Positions 25,379 through 35,210 of a DNA stretch of 64,000 nucleotides are shown piece after piece (the first letter of the stretch is position 1; each line of letters begins with the position of its first letter). The stretch lies in assembly GCA_033856195.1 (NCBI GenBank), contig JAWVFL010000068.1, forward strand, positions 1 through 64,000. The letters are read 5' to 3'. A model generated the notes under the pieces. The model was given only the letters and a program-made list of their open reading frames with translations. It had not been told where the DNA came from and did no database searches. Origin of the DNA: VRUE01 sp033856195. Its GTDB lineage: Bacteria; Actinomycetota; Thermoleophilia; Solirubrobacterales; 70-9. Position numbers and translations under genes: made by a program.

Positions 25379-26558
25379 CGCGCAAGGCCTCCACGCCCGG
25401 CAGCTTCTTTCCCTCCAAGAGCTCCAAGGATGCTCCTCCTCCGGTCGAGAGCCAATCAACTTTGTCGGCAAGGCCGAACTGCTGCAGGGCGGCGACCGAG
25501 TCGCCGCCTCCGACCACGGTAGTGCCCGGCGCCTTCGCGACCGCCTCGGCGACGGTGCGGGTGCCGGCAGCGAAGGGCTCCAGCTCGAAGGCGCCCATCG
25601 GTCCGTTCCAGAGCACCGTGCCAGCGGCGCCGATCGCCTCGGCGTAGGCGGCGGCGCTGCGCGGGCCGATGTCGAGCCCCATCCAACCGTCGGGCACATC
25701 GACGCCATCGCTCTCGCGCGGCTCGGTGTCAGCCGCAAAGCGTTCGCCGAGCACCAGGTCGGCCGGCAGGCGCAGCTCGCAGTCGGATGACTTGGCCCGC
25801 TCGAGCGCCTCGGAGGCAAGCTTTACGCCCTCCTCCTCGACGAGCGAATCGCCGGTGGAGATCCCCTGGGCACGGAAGAAGCTGAAGCACATCGCGCCGC
25901 CGATCAGGATCTCGTCGGCGATCTCGAGGAAGCGGTCGATCACGCCGACCTTGTCGGTCACCTTGGCGCCACCGAGAACGACGACCAGCGGCCGCGCCGG
26001 CGACTCGACCACGCGGGTCAGTTCGGTCACCTCCTGCTCGAGCAGCAGACCTGCGTAGCCCGGCAGCAGCGCGGCAACTCCGGCGGTGCTGGCGTGGGCG
26101 CGATGAGCGGCGCCAAAGGCGTCGTTGACGTAGAGGTCGGCCAGTTCGGCAAGCTGACCGGCTAGGGCGGGATCGTTCTCGGTCTCCCCCGGCTCGAAGC
26201 GCACGTTCTCGAGCAGCAGCACGTCGCGCGAGCCGAGACCCTCCGCCATCTCCTTGACCTCGTCGCCGACCACGGCCGGCGCCTGCCGCACGGGAGCGCC
26301 GAGCAGCTCGGCCAGGTGCTCGCCGACAGACACCATCGAGAGCTCCGGGACGACCTCGCCCTTCGGGCGCCCCAGATGCGAGACCAGCACCAACGAGGCG
26401 CTGCGCTCGCGCAGCAATTCGATCGTCGGCAGCGCCGCGCGGATGCGCGTGTCGTCGGCGACCCGGCCGCCGTCGAGCGGCACGTTGAAATCGACCCGGA
26501 CCAAGACCCGCCTGCCCGCCACCTCGGCGTCGCGAACGCTGGCCTTGGCGAAGCTCAC
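25371..26558 (-). CDS. pgk: Phosphoglycerate kinase
   Basis: 395 residues from the GTG at 26558, preceded by GAGGTGG at 5 bp. RVDFNVPLDGG (substrate binding), SHLGRPKG, the hinge/ATP region LGGAKVTDKVGVI, NGPMGAFE and GGGDSVAAL are all present. Makes ATP and 3-phosphoglycerate from 1,3-bisphosphoglycerate. It follows gap by 88 bp on the same strand and overlaps tpiA by 8 bp. Normal length, no anomalies. Confidence 0.97.
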   Translation of the reverse strand: MSFAKASVRDAEVAGRRVLVRVDFNVPLDGGRVADDTRIRAALPTIELLRERSASLVLVSHLGRPKGEVVPELSMVSVGEHLAELLGAPVRQAPAVVGDEVKEMAEGLGSRDVLLLENVRFEPGETENDPALAGQLAELADLYVNDAFGAAHRAHASTAGVAALLPGYAGLLLEQEVTELTRVVESPARPLVVVLGGAKVTDKVGVIDRFLEIADEILIGGAMCFSFFRAQGISTGDSLVEEEGVKLASEALERAKSSDCELRLPADLVLGERFAADTEPRESDGVDVPDGWMGLDIGPRSAAAYAEAIGAAGTVLWNGPMGAFELEPFAAGTRTVAEAVAKAPGTTVVGGGDSVAALQQFGLADKVDWLSTGGGASLELLEGKKLPGVEALRDA

Positions 26559-26646
26559 CGAACCACCTCGCGTTCGCGCACCAATCGCCACGGACCCGAA
26601 CACCCGGAGATCACCGCGACGATTGGCGCGCTCACAGCTGCCGCGC

Positions 26647-27651
<1,005 letters not shown>

Positions 27652-27680
27652 TGAGTCAACCCTCCTGGGAGTTGGGGGCC

Positions 27681-28043
27681 CTAGTCGGACCCGATCGTGA
27701 TCTCTATCTCGTACCCGTCGGGGTCCTTGAGGAACGCCGAGTAGGAGCCGGAGCCGTAGGAACGGCGCTCGCCCGGCTCTGAGACGCTGAGGCCACCCGC
27801 GTTCATGCCACCTTCCCAGGCCGCCTTGACGGCGACGATGCCGAGGCCGGAGAAGCTGAGCAGCCCGAAGCCCGCCTTGGGCTCGTGATGAGCGGAGATG
27901 AAGAAGACGGGTTTGGCGATGCCCCAGCCGATGGTTTCGTCCTCCTCGAAATGACGCCGCCAGCCAAGGGGCGCGAGCAGCGAGTCGTAGAACGACGCGC
28001 TCCGCTCGAGGTCGGATACCTCCAGTAGAACGTGGTGCAGCAT
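27681..28043 (-). CDS. VOC-superfamily (glyoxalase-like) protein
   Basis: 120 residues, one vicinal oxygen chelate module made of two beta-alpha-beta-beta-beta units: HHVLLEVSDLERSASFYDSLL at the N terminus and SAFLKDPDGYEIEITIG at the C terminus. Potential metal ligands are the N-terminal His and the C-terminal Glu. It could be a lyase, dioxygenase or resistance protein; the substrate is not predictable. It lies 29 bp upstream of gap and 29 bp downstream of the ABC permease gene. Confidence 0.85.
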   Translation of the reverse strand: MLHHVLLEVSDLERSASFYDSLLAPLGWRRHFEEDETIGWGIAKPVFFISAHHEPKAGFGLLSFSGLGIVAVKAAWEGGMNAGGLSVSEPGERRSYGSGSYSAFLKDPDGYEIEITIGSD

Positions 28044-28072
28044 CGGCCTGGGAGGCTATACGGGCGGGCGGA

Positions 28073-28843
28073 TCAGCCGCCGCGCGGTGTCCAGCGGAAA
28101 AAGCGGATCGCGAGGAAGAGGCCGGCGATGCCCCAGATCGCGACGATCGCCAGGTTGTCCCATTGCAGGCCACCACTGCTGCCGGGGGCGTAGACATCGA
28201 AGAAGGCCTCGAAGAAGTGGCGGATCGGGAAGAGGTCGGCGAAGTGGATGACCCCGCTGGGCAGCTGGTCGTCGGGGATGAAGACACCGGAGAGGAAGTA
28301 GAGCGGCAAGAGCAGGGCGTTGACGATCGGCGCCGCGGCGTCTTGTGAGGGAATCGCGGCGGTCAGAGCAATCCCGAGGCAGCAGAAGGCGGCTGCCCCG
28401 ATCAGCAGGGTGACGACGATCTCCGGCAGGTGCTCCCATGGAATCGCCACCCCATACAGGAGGCGGCCGATCGCAGCCATCAGCGCCAGCATCAGCAGGG
28501 CCACGACGGCCGAGTTGCCGATGCGGCCGGCGATGAAGACCCAGGCGGGCATCGGCGTGCCGCGGCCGCGCTTGAGGCGGCCGTCCTCGCGGGCGATCAC
28601 CAGCGACATCGCCAGCGACTGCATCGTCGCTGAGATCACCGCCAGGGTGATGATCGCCGGTACGTAGTAGGCGGTGGTCTTGATCCCGCCACGAACGTCG
28701 ACGGTCTGCCCGCCGAAGACCGTGGCGAAGATCAGCAGCAGGATCACCGGGAACATCACGGTGAAGAAGACGGATGCCGGGTTGCGCCAGAAGGCCTTCT
28801 GGTCGTAGCGGAACTGGTGGGCGAAGAGCGCCAGGCCGCTCAT
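28073..28843 (-). CDS. ABC-2 type transporter permease
   Basis: 256 residues with about six membrane helices, including ASVFFTVMFPVILLLIFATVF, AIITLAVISATMQSLAMSLVIARE and PIVNALLLPLYFLSGVFI. The intracellular loop EDGRLKRGRGTPMPAWVFIAGR is typical of ABC-2 permeases. It works with the ATPase encoded directly upstream on the same strand, forming an exporter of the drug/daunorubicin or polysaccharide type; cargo unknown. GGAAG of palindrome A3 serves as its ribosome site. Confidence 0.9.
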   Translation of the reverse strand: MSGLALFAHQFRYDQKAFWRNPASVFFTVMFPVILLLIFATVFGGQTVDVRGGIKTTAYYVPAIITLAVISATMQSLAMSLVIAREDGRLKRGRGTPMPAWVFIAGRIGNSAVVALLMLALMAAIGRLLYGVAIPWEHLPEIVVTLLIGAAAFCCLGIALTAAIPSQDAAAPIVNALLLPLYFLSGVFIPDDQLPSGVIHFADLFPIRHFFEAFFDVYAPGSSGGLQWDNLAIVAIWGIAGLFLAIRFFRWTPRGG

Positions 28844-28851
28844 GGCTGCTT

Positions 28852-28900
28852 CTTCCGGTGCGCTTTATCGGCGCATAGGGGGGGAAAGGCGCACCGGAAG
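28852..28900 (-). repeat. Family A intercistronic palindrome, copy A3 (ABC ATPase-permease)
   Basis: Perfect 12-bp arms CTTCCGGTGCGC (28852-28863) and GCGCACCGGAAG (28889-28900) around a 25-nt loop with a run of seven C/G. It starts 1 bp after the ATPase TGA and ends in GGAAG 8 bp before the permease ATG. Confidence 0.8.
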
Positions 28901-28901
28901 C

Positions 28902-29765
28902 TCATTCGGCGGATTCCCCCTCCGCGGTCAGCGAGAGATAGACGTCCTCGAGGTTGGGACGGGTCACTTCCAGGCCCTCCAGCTCGAGCCCCTGCGCGAG
29001 CGCGCGCTCGGTCAGCTCGTGCAGATCGGCGACGGGGGTCGTCGTCTCCACCGAGACGTCCTCGCCATCGAGCCGGTAGCTGATCGTCGTCGGCAGGCTC
29101 CCGCGGTCGCCGAGGTCGTCGGGGGTCCCGCTTGCCACCACCTCGCCACGGGAGATGATCGTCACCCGGTCGGCGAGGCGCTGCGCCTCGTCCATGTAGT
29201 GGGTGGTGAGGAAGACGGTCTTGCCGAGGTCGCGCAGGCCGGCGATCGTCTCCCAGGCCTGGCGCCGCGCCGAAGGGTCGAAGCCGGTCGTCGGCTCGTC
29301 GAGGAAGAGCAGCTCGGGATCGCCGACCAGGGCCATGCCAACGTCGAGGCGGCGCTGCTGGCCCCCGGAGAGGCTGCTGGCCCGCGCATCCGCCTTGCCG
29401 GCGAGGCCGACCAGCTCGATCACCTCGTCGACTGGCCGGGGCGCCCGGTAATAGCCGGCGTAGAGGCCGAGTGACTCGCGCACGGTCAGGTAGGGATCGA
29501 GCCGGCAGGTCTGCAGGACGATGCCGATCCGCTCCCGCCAAGCCCGATCGCCGCGCTGCGGATCCTCGCCCAAGACCGAGACCTCTCCCCCACTGCGCTT
29601 GCGATACCCCTCGAGGATCTCGACCGTGGTCGTCTTGCCGGCGCCGTTGGGGCCGAGGAAGGCAAAGACCTCTCCCGGCTGCACTTCGAGGTCGATTCCC
29701 CGCACGGCCTCAAAGTCGCCATAGCTCTTGCGCAGACCGCGGATGGAGATGACGGGATCGGGCAA
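28902..29765 (-). CDS. ABC transporter ATP-binding protein
   Basis: 287 residues. Walker A GPNGAGKTTT near residue 40, Q-loop in VLQTCRLDP, signature LSGGQQRRLDVGMAL, Walker B LLFLDEPTTGFD, H-loop TTHYMDEA. The C-terminal 60 residues form an extra domain as in DrrA-like exporters. Start at 29765 reads TTG with no clear ribosome site, so the start is uncertain. It powers the permease encoded next. The rapZ stop and a family C repeat lie just upstream. Confidence 0.93.
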   Translation of the reverse strand: MPDPVISIRGLRKSYGDFEAVRGIDLEVQPGEVFAFLGPNGAGKTTTVEILEGYRKRSGGEVSVLGEDPQRGDRAWRERIGIVLQTCRLDPYLTVRESLGLYAGYYRAPRPVDEVIELVGLAGKADARASSLSGGQQRRLDVGMALVGDPELLFLDEPTTGFDPSARRQAWETIAGLRDLGKTVFLTTHYMDEAQRLADRVTIISRGEVVASGTPDDLGDRGSLPTTISYRLDGEDVSVETTTPVADLHELTERALAQGLELEGLEVTRPNLEDVYLSLTAEGESAE

Positions 29766-29792
29766 GGGCTGGCGATTCTATGAAGGCGGTGA

Positions 29793-29894
29793 CTGACGGG
29801 GCGCAGACGTTGCCAGGCAAGGACGCAGGGAGCGCGGCGTGCTCTGCACGCGAGCGACTGAGGACGCCGCATGGCGACGCCTGCGCCCCGTCAG
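29793..29894 (-). repeat. Family C structured repeat, copy C1 (after rapZ)
   Basis: Outer arms CTGACGGGGCGCAG (29793-29806) and CTGCGCCCCGTCAG (29881-29894) are perfect 14-bp inverses; the rapZ stop codon is part of the arm. The core AAGGACGCAGGGAGCG...GAGCGACTGAGGACGC is shared with copies at 45039 and 59655 and contains a small hairpin GCGTGC-TCT-GCACGC. Confidence 0.75.
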
Positions 29895-30817
29895 TCCACT
29901 GCGGTGTCGCGGTGCTTTAGGTGAACCACGACGTCCTCGCGGCCTTCGAGCTCGCGGCGAATGCGGTCGGCGACGGTGATCGAGCGGTGGCGACCGCCGG
30001 TGCAGCCGATTGCGATCGTCAGGTGGCTCTTGCCCTCCGCCACGTAGGCGGGGACGAGGAAGTCGAGCAGCGGCAGCAGCCGCCCGTAGAACTCGCCCGC
30101 CTGGGTCCCCGACTCGACGTAGTCGCGCACCCGCTTGTCGAGACCGGTCAACGGCCGCAGGTCATCGACGTAGTGCGGGTTGGGCAAGAAACGAACGTCG
30201 AGGGTGAGGTCGGAGTCGTGCGGCGGTCCGTTCTTGAAGCCAAAGGTGAGCAGCGTCAGCGCCATCTTGCCCGTCTCGTGATGGCCGAGCATGTCCTCGG
30301 CGATGCGCCGCCGCAGGGTCCCGCCGGTGAGGTTGCTGGTGTCCATCACCACGTCGGCGCGCTCGCGCAGCGGCGCCAACAGCTCGCGCTCGGCGCGGAT
30401 CCCGTCGACGATCCGCCCTTCTGGCGCCAGCGGGTGGCGACGGCGCGTCTCCTTGTAGCGGTCGACCAGCGTCTCCTCGTCGGCCTCGAGGAAGAGCACG
30501 GTCGGTTTGAGGCCGTCGGCCTCGAGATCGTCGAGCACCTGCAGCAGATCGTCGAAGTAGTCGCCGCCGCGCACGTCGGAGACGACCGCGGCGCACTCGA
30601 CCCCGCTGCCCTCGTGGCGGAAGAGCTCGCCGAGGCTGCCGATCATCCGCGGCGGCAGGTTGTCGACGCAGAAGTAGCCGCCGTCCTCGAAGGCGGCGAT
30701 CGCCTCCGACTTGCCGGCGCCGGAGTGGCCGGTGATGACGACGAGCTCGACCTCACGGGCGGGTGAGCGCCCGTCGCGTTCGGCCTCCAGTTTCTGCGCT
30801 TCCCCCGTGCTCGCCAT
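29891..30817 (-). CDS. rapZ: RapZ/YvcJ-family RNase adapter, nucleotide-binding
   Basis: 308 residues. Walker A ITGHSGAGKS near residue 30, YFCVDNLPP, VVSDVRGGDYF and FLEADEE. The C-terminal domain carries FGFKNGPPHDSDLTLDVRFLPNP, DDLRPLTGLD and AIGCTGGRHRSITVADRI, the RNA/metabolite-binding half. In other bacteria the family binds GlcNAc-type metabolites or small RNAs and, in Gram-positives, cooperates with YvcK and WhiA; YvcK and WhiA are not in the window. It follows uvrC by 1 bp, the usual uvrC-rapZ order of actinobacteria. The family C hairpin begins at its stop. Confidence 0.93.
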   Translation of the reverse strand: MASTGEAQKLEAERDGRSPAREVELVVITGHSGAGKSEAIAAFEDGGYFCVDNLPPRMIGSLGELFRHEGSGVECAAVVSDVRGGDYFDDLLQVLDDLEADGLKPTVLFLEADEETLVDRYKETRRRHPLAPEGRIVDGIRAERELLAPLRERADVVMDTSNLTGGTLRRRIAEDMLGHHETGKMALTLLTFGFKNGPPHDSDLTLDVRFLPNPHYVDDLRPLTGLDKRVRDYVESGTQAGEFYGRLLPLLDFLVPAYVAEGKSHLTIAIGCTGGRHRSITVADRIRRELEGREDVVVHLKHRDTAVD

Positions 30818-30818
30818 T

Positions 30819-32717
30819 TCAGCCGGTCCTGTTCAGTTGCTCGTGGATCTCACGGGCTACCTTGCCAGGCACGCCGGGCACCATTTCGAGTTCCTCGCGA
30901 CTGGCGCTGACGAAGCGCTCTGGAGAGCCGAAGTGCTGGAGTAGGGCGCGCTTGCGGACCGGCCCGATCCCCTTCAGCTCGTCGAGCACCGAGCCGGTCA
31001 TCGCGCGGTCGCGGCGGCCGCGGTGGTGGTCGATCGCGAAGCGGTGCGCCTCGTCGCGCACTCGCTGCAGCAGCTTCGAGGCCTCCGAGTCTGCGGCGAG
31101 GTCGATCGGCGCGGCGCGGCCGGGCACATAGACCTCCTCCAGCCGCTTGGCGAGACCGATCACGGTGACGCCGCGATCGATGAACGGCACCAACGCCCGT
31201 ATCCCGGCCGAGAGCTGCCCCTTGCCGCCGTCGATCACGATCAGCGAGGGCAGCGAGGCGAAGCTGTCGTCGCGTTTGCGGTCGTGGGGGGAGAGATCGA
31301 CCTGTTCGAGGTAGCGGTTCATCCGCCGTCCCAGGATCTCCTCCATCGAGGCGAAGTCGTCGGGACCGGCCCCGCGGCCGTCGCCGTTCTCGCCCCGCAC
31401 CCGAAACCTCCGGTAGTCGGACTTCTTCGTCGCACCTCCCTCGAACACCACCATCGAGGCAACGGTGTGCTCACCACCGAGGTTGGAGATGTCGAATCCC
31501 TCGATCCGCACCGGCAACTCCTGCATGTCCAGCGCCTCGCGCAGGCTGGCAAGCGACTCGACCCGCCGCTGGCGCCGGTGCTCGCGGCGCAGCCGGTCCT
31601 GGTCGAGGGCGAGGCGAGCGTTGCGCTCGGCCAGCTCGCGCAGGCGGCGCTTGTCACCGCGCTCGGCGACCCGCACCTCGACCGCGCTGCCGCGCCGCTC
31701 GCTCAGCGCTGCTTCGAGCAGCTCGACGCGCTCGCGCAGGTAGGGGCCGACGATGATCGTGCGCGGCATCGCCGGCGAAGCCGAGTAGTACTGGCCAACG
31801 AACTCCTCGGCGACCTCGGCGAGGTCGCGTTCGGCCTGGTTGTCGAGGTAGAAGCTCTGGCGCTCGGCGAGGATGCCGTCGCGCACCTGGAAGACCTGGG
31901 CGTTGGCGTCCTGCCCTTCGGCGGCGACGCCGATCAGATCGGCGGTGCCGACCGTGCCGCCGGCGACGCGCTGGCGCTCGAACAGCGACTGGATCGCCTT
32001 CAGCCGGTCGCGGTGCAGGGCGGCGCGCTCGAACTCGCGAGCCGCGGCCGCCTCCTCCATCTTCTCCTGCTCGTCTGCCTCGACCTGGCGGTAGCGGCCG
32101 GAGAGGAAGTCGACGATCGCCTCGATATTGCGGCGATACTCCTCACGGCTGATGTAGCCGACGCAGGGCGCCCCGCAGCGCTTGATGTAGTAGTCGAGGC
32201 AGGGGCTGCCGGGGCGGCGGCCGGGCTCCTTGCCCTCGCAGGTGCGGAACTGGAAGAGCTTGCCGAGCAGGTCGAGCGTCTCGCGCACCCGCTTGGCGCT
32301 GGAAAAGGGACCGAAGTAGGCGCGGCCGCTGCGATGCTTCTCGCGAGTGAAGTAGACGCGCGGGTAGTCCTCGTCGAGGCTGACGCAGACGTAGGGGTAG
32401 GACTTGTCGTCGCGCAGGCGGATGTTGAAGCGGGGGCGGTGGCGCTTGATGAAGGTCTGCTCGGTCAGCAGCGCCTCGGCCTCGGTCGATGTGACCAGGC
32501 ACTCGATGTGGTCGACGCGCGACGTGAGGCGGCTCTCACCCCCGGCCGAGAAGTGCGAGGCGACTCGCTTGCGAATCGAGCGCGCCTTGCCGACGTAGAG
32601 CGTCTCGCCGTCGGCGCCGTGAAAGAGGTAGACGCCTGGCGAATCGGGCAGCTCGCGGCGCTGCTGCGCGATCCGTTCCGCGCGCGAGAGCTCGTCGTTG
32701 CCGTTGTCTTTGCTCAC
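30819..32717 (-). CDS. uvrC: Excinuclease ABC subunit C
   Basis: 632 residues. GIY-YIG nuclease domain (GVYLFHGADGETLYVGKA near residues 27-45), the UvrB-binding segment (FLSGRYRQVEADEQEKMEEAA), the C-terminal RNase H-like nuclease (GFDISNLGGEHTVASMVVFEGG, IVIDGGKGQL, DEAHRFAIDHHR) and two helix-hairpin-helix motifs (LKGIGPVRKRALL, MVPGVPGKVAREI). Makes both incisions in nucleotide excision repair. Co-transcribed with rapZ. Divergent from the crotonase gene. Confidence 0.96.
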   Translation of the reverse strand: MSKDNGNDELSRAERIAQQRRELPDSPGVYLFHGADGETLYVGKARSIRKRVASHFSAGGESRLTSRVDHIECLVTSTEAEALLTEQTFIKRHRPRFNIRLRDDKSYPYVCVSLDEDYPRVYFTREKHRSGRAYFGPFSSAKRVRETLDLLGKLFQFRTCEGKEPGRRPGSPCLDYYIKRCGAPCVGYISREEYRRNIEAIVDFLSGRYRQVEADEQEKMEEAAAAREFERAALHRDRLKAIQSLFERQRVAGGTVGTADLIGVAAEGQDANAQVFQVRDGILAERQSFYLDNQAERDLAEVAEEFVGQYYSASPAMPRTIIVGPYLRERVELLEAALSERRGSAVEVRVAERGDKRRLRELAERNARLALDQDRLRREHRRQRRVESLASLREALDMQELPVRIEGFDISNLGGEHTVASMVVFEGGATKKSDYRRFRVRGENGDGRGAGPDDFASMEEILGRRMNRYLEQVDLSPHDRKRDDSFASLPSLIVIDGGKGQLSAGIRALVPFIDRGVTVIGLAKRLEEVYVPGRAAPIDLAADSEASKLLQRVRDEAHRFAIDHHRGRRDRAMTGSVLDELKGIGPVRKRALLQHFGSPERFVSASREELEMVPGVPGKVAREIHEQLNRTG

Positions 32718-32800
32718 CGGTCAAAGAGTAGGCTCCTGGCCACCCGGCCAAAGTCACCCGGGCCAAGCCAGCCGACAACACTTCACCGACGGAGAGCGAG

Positions 32801-33631
32801 ATGACCCCCGAGACCCTGACCAGCGCCCCACCCGAGCTGAAGACACTGCGGATCGAGATCGACGGGGAGATCGGCACCCTCACCCTCGACCGACCCGACG
32901 CCTTCAACGCGATGAGCCCGGAGATGATCGGCGAGATGACCGTCGCCTTCGCCTGGCTCGCCGACCGGGCATCGATCCGGGCGCTGATCATCACCGGCTC
33001 CGGCAAGGCCTTCTGTGCCGGCGGCGACGTCACCTGGTTCCAGCGCGGCGTCTCCGACGAGGAGATCGACCTGCCCTCGGAAGTGCGACGCGGCGCCGAG
33101 GCGCTGCACGCGGCGATCGTCGACCTGCGGCGGATCCCCTACCCGGTGATCTGCGCGGTCAACGGCCCCGCCGCGGGAGCCGGCTTCTCGCTGGCGCTCG
33201 CCTGCGACATCCGCATCGCCTCAGAGGCCGCTTTCTTCGCCCCCGCCTACGGGCGGATCGGCGCCTCGCCGGACGGCGGCATGACCTACTTCCTGCCCCG
33301 CGTGGTGGGACCAAGCCGGGCATTGGAGCTGCTGCTCGAAGACCCCAACATGAAGGCCAAGGACGCGCTCGCCGAGCGCATCGTCGCCGAGGTCGTGGCC
33401 CCCGATGAGCTGATGGAGACGGCGCGTGCCAAGGCCGAGAAGCTGGCCGCGAAGGCGCCGCACTACGTGCGCATGGCAAAGACGCTGGTCGGTGGCAGCA
33501 TCGAGCACACCCTCACCGAGCACCTGCAGCTGGAGCGTCACGGCATCGCCGACAGCATGGCGACCGAGGATCTGCGCAACGGCGTAGAGGCCTTCTTCGG
33601 CGGCGGCACGCCCGAGTTCCACGGCCGCTGA
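32801..33631 (+). CDS. Enoyl-CoA hydratase/isomerase family protein
   Basis: 276 residues of crotonase fold. The oxyanion-hole segments are KAFCAGGDVTWF and NGPAAGAGFSLALACDIRIA. The usual second catalytic acid region reads GRIGASPDGGMTYFLPR, so Asp stands where ECH has Glu, closer to PaaG-type isomerases. Acts on an acyl-CoA double bond in beta-oxidation or aromatic degradation; exact substrate unknown. GGAG precedes the ATG. A monocistronic gene, divergent from uvrC. Confidence 0.9.
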   Translation: MTPETLTSAPPELKTLRIEIDGEIGTLTLDRPDAFNAMSPEMIGEMTVAFAWLADRASIRALIITGSGKAFCAGGDVTWFQRGVSDEEIDLPSEVRRGAEALHAAIVDLRRIPYPVICAVNGPAAGAGFSLALACDIRIASEAAFFAPAYGRIGASPDGGMTYFLPRVVGPSRALELLLEDPNMKAKDALAERIVAEVVAPDELMETARAKAEKLAAKAPHYVRMAKTLVGGSIEHTLTEHLQLERHGIADSMATEDLRNGVEAFFGGGTPEFHGR

Positions 33632-33715
33632 ACCGAGCTCGAGCGCCCCGCGTATGCAGTTACAGTCTGCCTGAGCATTCGTCCCCCAGGAAAGCCACCA
33701 GGAAGGATCCACCGC

Positions 33716-34171
33716 ATGAAGAAGCTCGTCGCGTTTCTAGTCCTGGCCCTCGCATCGCTAGCCCTTGTCGCCTGCGGCAGCAGCAGCGACAGCTCCAGCA
33801 CCACTGCCACCAGTGGCGGAGAAAGCACTGCGGAGACGGGTGGCGCGACGCCAGGCGGAAAGGCCAACGCGGGTGGAGGAGCGACTTCGAGCATCAAGTT
33901 CGAAGCCGATCCAGGCGGCGAACTCGCCTACACGACCACCAGCGCGACGGCCAAGCCAGGCAAAGTCACCCTCGAATTCACCAACCCCCAAGCCCTCACC
34001 CACGACGTGGCAATCGAATCTTCCAGCGGCGAAGAAGTAGGCAAGACCGAACTGATCGCCAGCGGCTCCGACTCCACCACCGTCGACCTCAAACCCGGCA
34101 CCTACACCTTCTACTGCTCGGTCCCGGGCCACCGCGAAGCCGGCATGGAAGGCACGCTCACCGTCAAGTAG
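33716..34171 (+). CDS. Cupredoxin-like copper lipoprotein
   Basis: 151 residues. Lipobox LVAC with Cys20, a Ser/Thr/Gly-rich linker (21-58), then a plastocyanin-type domain. Likely copper ligands: His in ALTHDVAIE, and Cys, His and Met in YCSVPGHREAGM, the classic type 1 set. An electron carrier on the outer face of the membrane, possibly for the respiratory chain. AAGGA lies upstream of the ATG. The next gene begins 5 bp later. Confidence 0.9.
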   Translation: MKKLVAFLVLALASLALVACGSSSDSSSTTATSGGESTAETGGATPGGKANAGGGATSSIKFEADPGGELAYTTTSATAKPGKVTLEFTNPQALTHDVAIESSSGEEVGKTELIASGSDSTTVDLKPGTYTFYCSVPGHREAGMEGTLTVK

Positions 34172-34176
34172 CCAGC

Positions 34177-34623
34177 ATGAGCCGCTGGGAGACGACGAGC
34201 ACACTGGAGGCCGGGGTCAGCCCGGCCTCCATTTGGCAGAAGGCCTACGCGGACGCCTCGGCTTGGCCCAGGTGGAACACCGAGATCAAGCGCGCCAGCC
34301 TCGACGGCCCGCTGGTTCTCGGCGCAACGGCAAAGATCGTCTTCAGCACCGGCCTGCGCCTGCGCTTCCGCGTAGTCGAGTTCGAGAGCGGCCGCCTCTT
34401 CACCGACGAGTCCCGCCTGCCCGGGGCCCGCATGGGTCACCGTCACCTGGTCGAGCCAACCGGGACCGGCAGCCACCTCACCAACACCATCTACATCGAG
34501 GGACCACTGGCGCCCTTGTGGTGCCGGATCATGGGGCCTGCTGCGAAGCGAACCCTGCCCGGCGCCCAGCGCGCGGTGGTTAGTTGCGCGTCAGGCGATA
34601 CCAACGAGGTTCGGAGTTCTTGA
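34177..34623 (+). CDS. SRPBCC-family (polyketide cyclase-like) protein
   Basis: 148 residues. The START-like fold is seen in SIWQKAYADASAWPRWNTEI at the N terminus and LRLRFRVVEFESGRLFTDES in the middle. A hydrophobic ligand-binding protein of unknown substrate. The last 15 residues (VVSCASGDTNEVRSS) do not look like the family and overlap by 44 bp the 3' end of the convergent methyltransferase gene, so the original stop may have been lost by a small frameshift. Confidence 0.78.
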   Translation: MSRWETTSTLEAGVSPASIWQKAYADASAWPRWNTEIKRASLDGPLVLGATAKIVFSTGLRLRFRVVEFESGRLFTDESRLPGARMGHRHLVEPTGTGSHLTNTIYIEGPLAPLWCRIMGPAAKRTLPGAQRAVVSCASGDTNEVRSS

Positions 34624-35185
34624 GCGGACCGGGCATCCCAGCGGTGTCGGCCGCCTCGTCCTCGCTGAGCTCCCAGTCCGAGAAGGTGGTGACAATCTCC
34701 TCCTTGGCGACACCCCGGGGCAACGGTCCGCGATGCCCAGGCCCAAAAGCAAACACCAGCAGCGTGCTGCCGGGGACGGTCACAGCGCTCGCCCCTTTTG
34801 CGTAGTCCTGGCGCTGACCGGGCTTGAACCCGTGGAGGCAGCCAACGTCGAGCAGGAACCGATATCCGCCACCAACCGACTCCTCCAGTCGAGTCGCATC
34901 GCCCTTTAGGAATTGCACTTCGGCGTCGGCTGCCGCCGCCTTCTCGCGTGCCGCCTCCACCGCCTTGCCTACTGCATCGACCCCGGTGACCTGCCACCCC
35001 CGCCGGGCAAGCTCGATCGCGTGAGCGCCGGTCCCGCAGCCGATGTCAAGCGCCTTGCCGAGCGTCGGCGTAAGGCCAGCCTCCTCGCGGTCAAGCAGTG
35101 CCGCCAACTGCGGCCCGAACCCGACTCCAGCCTGCTCCCAGGGAGTGAAACCGAACCGATACGCAAGGCGATAGCCGGTACTCAT
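34580..35185 (-). CDS. Class I SAM-dependent methyltransferase
   Basis: 201 residues. SAM motif I ALDIGCGTGAHAIELA near residue 45, motif II VTGVDAVGKAVEAAREKA, and the acidic GDATRL further on. Similar in layout to TehB/thiopurine-type small methyltransferases. Substrate unknown. ATG at 35185; a GTG directly before it is an alternative. Converges on the SRPBCC gene with overlapping 3' ends and follows the MaoC gene (upstream on the same strand) by 25 bp. Confidence 0.88.
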   Translation of the reverse strand: MSTGYRLAYRFGFTPWEQAGVGFGPQLAALLDREEAGLTPTLGKALDIGCGTGAHAIELARRGWQVTGVDAVGKAVEAAREKAAAADAEVQFLKGDATRLEESVGGGYRFLLDVGCLHGFKPGQRQDYAKGASAVTVPGSTLLVFAFGPGHRGPLPRGVAKEEIVTTFSDWELSEDEAADTAGMPGPLKNSEPRWYRLTRN

Positions 35186-35210
35186 CACGCCAGTGTCCCC
35201 TATTGGGCGC

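Noticed and set aside
34560..34623. SRPBCC gene with an extended tail as the true protein end
   Set aside because: Kept as annotated, but the last 15 residues do not fit the family and overlap the convergent gene, so the natural stop may differ by a small indel.
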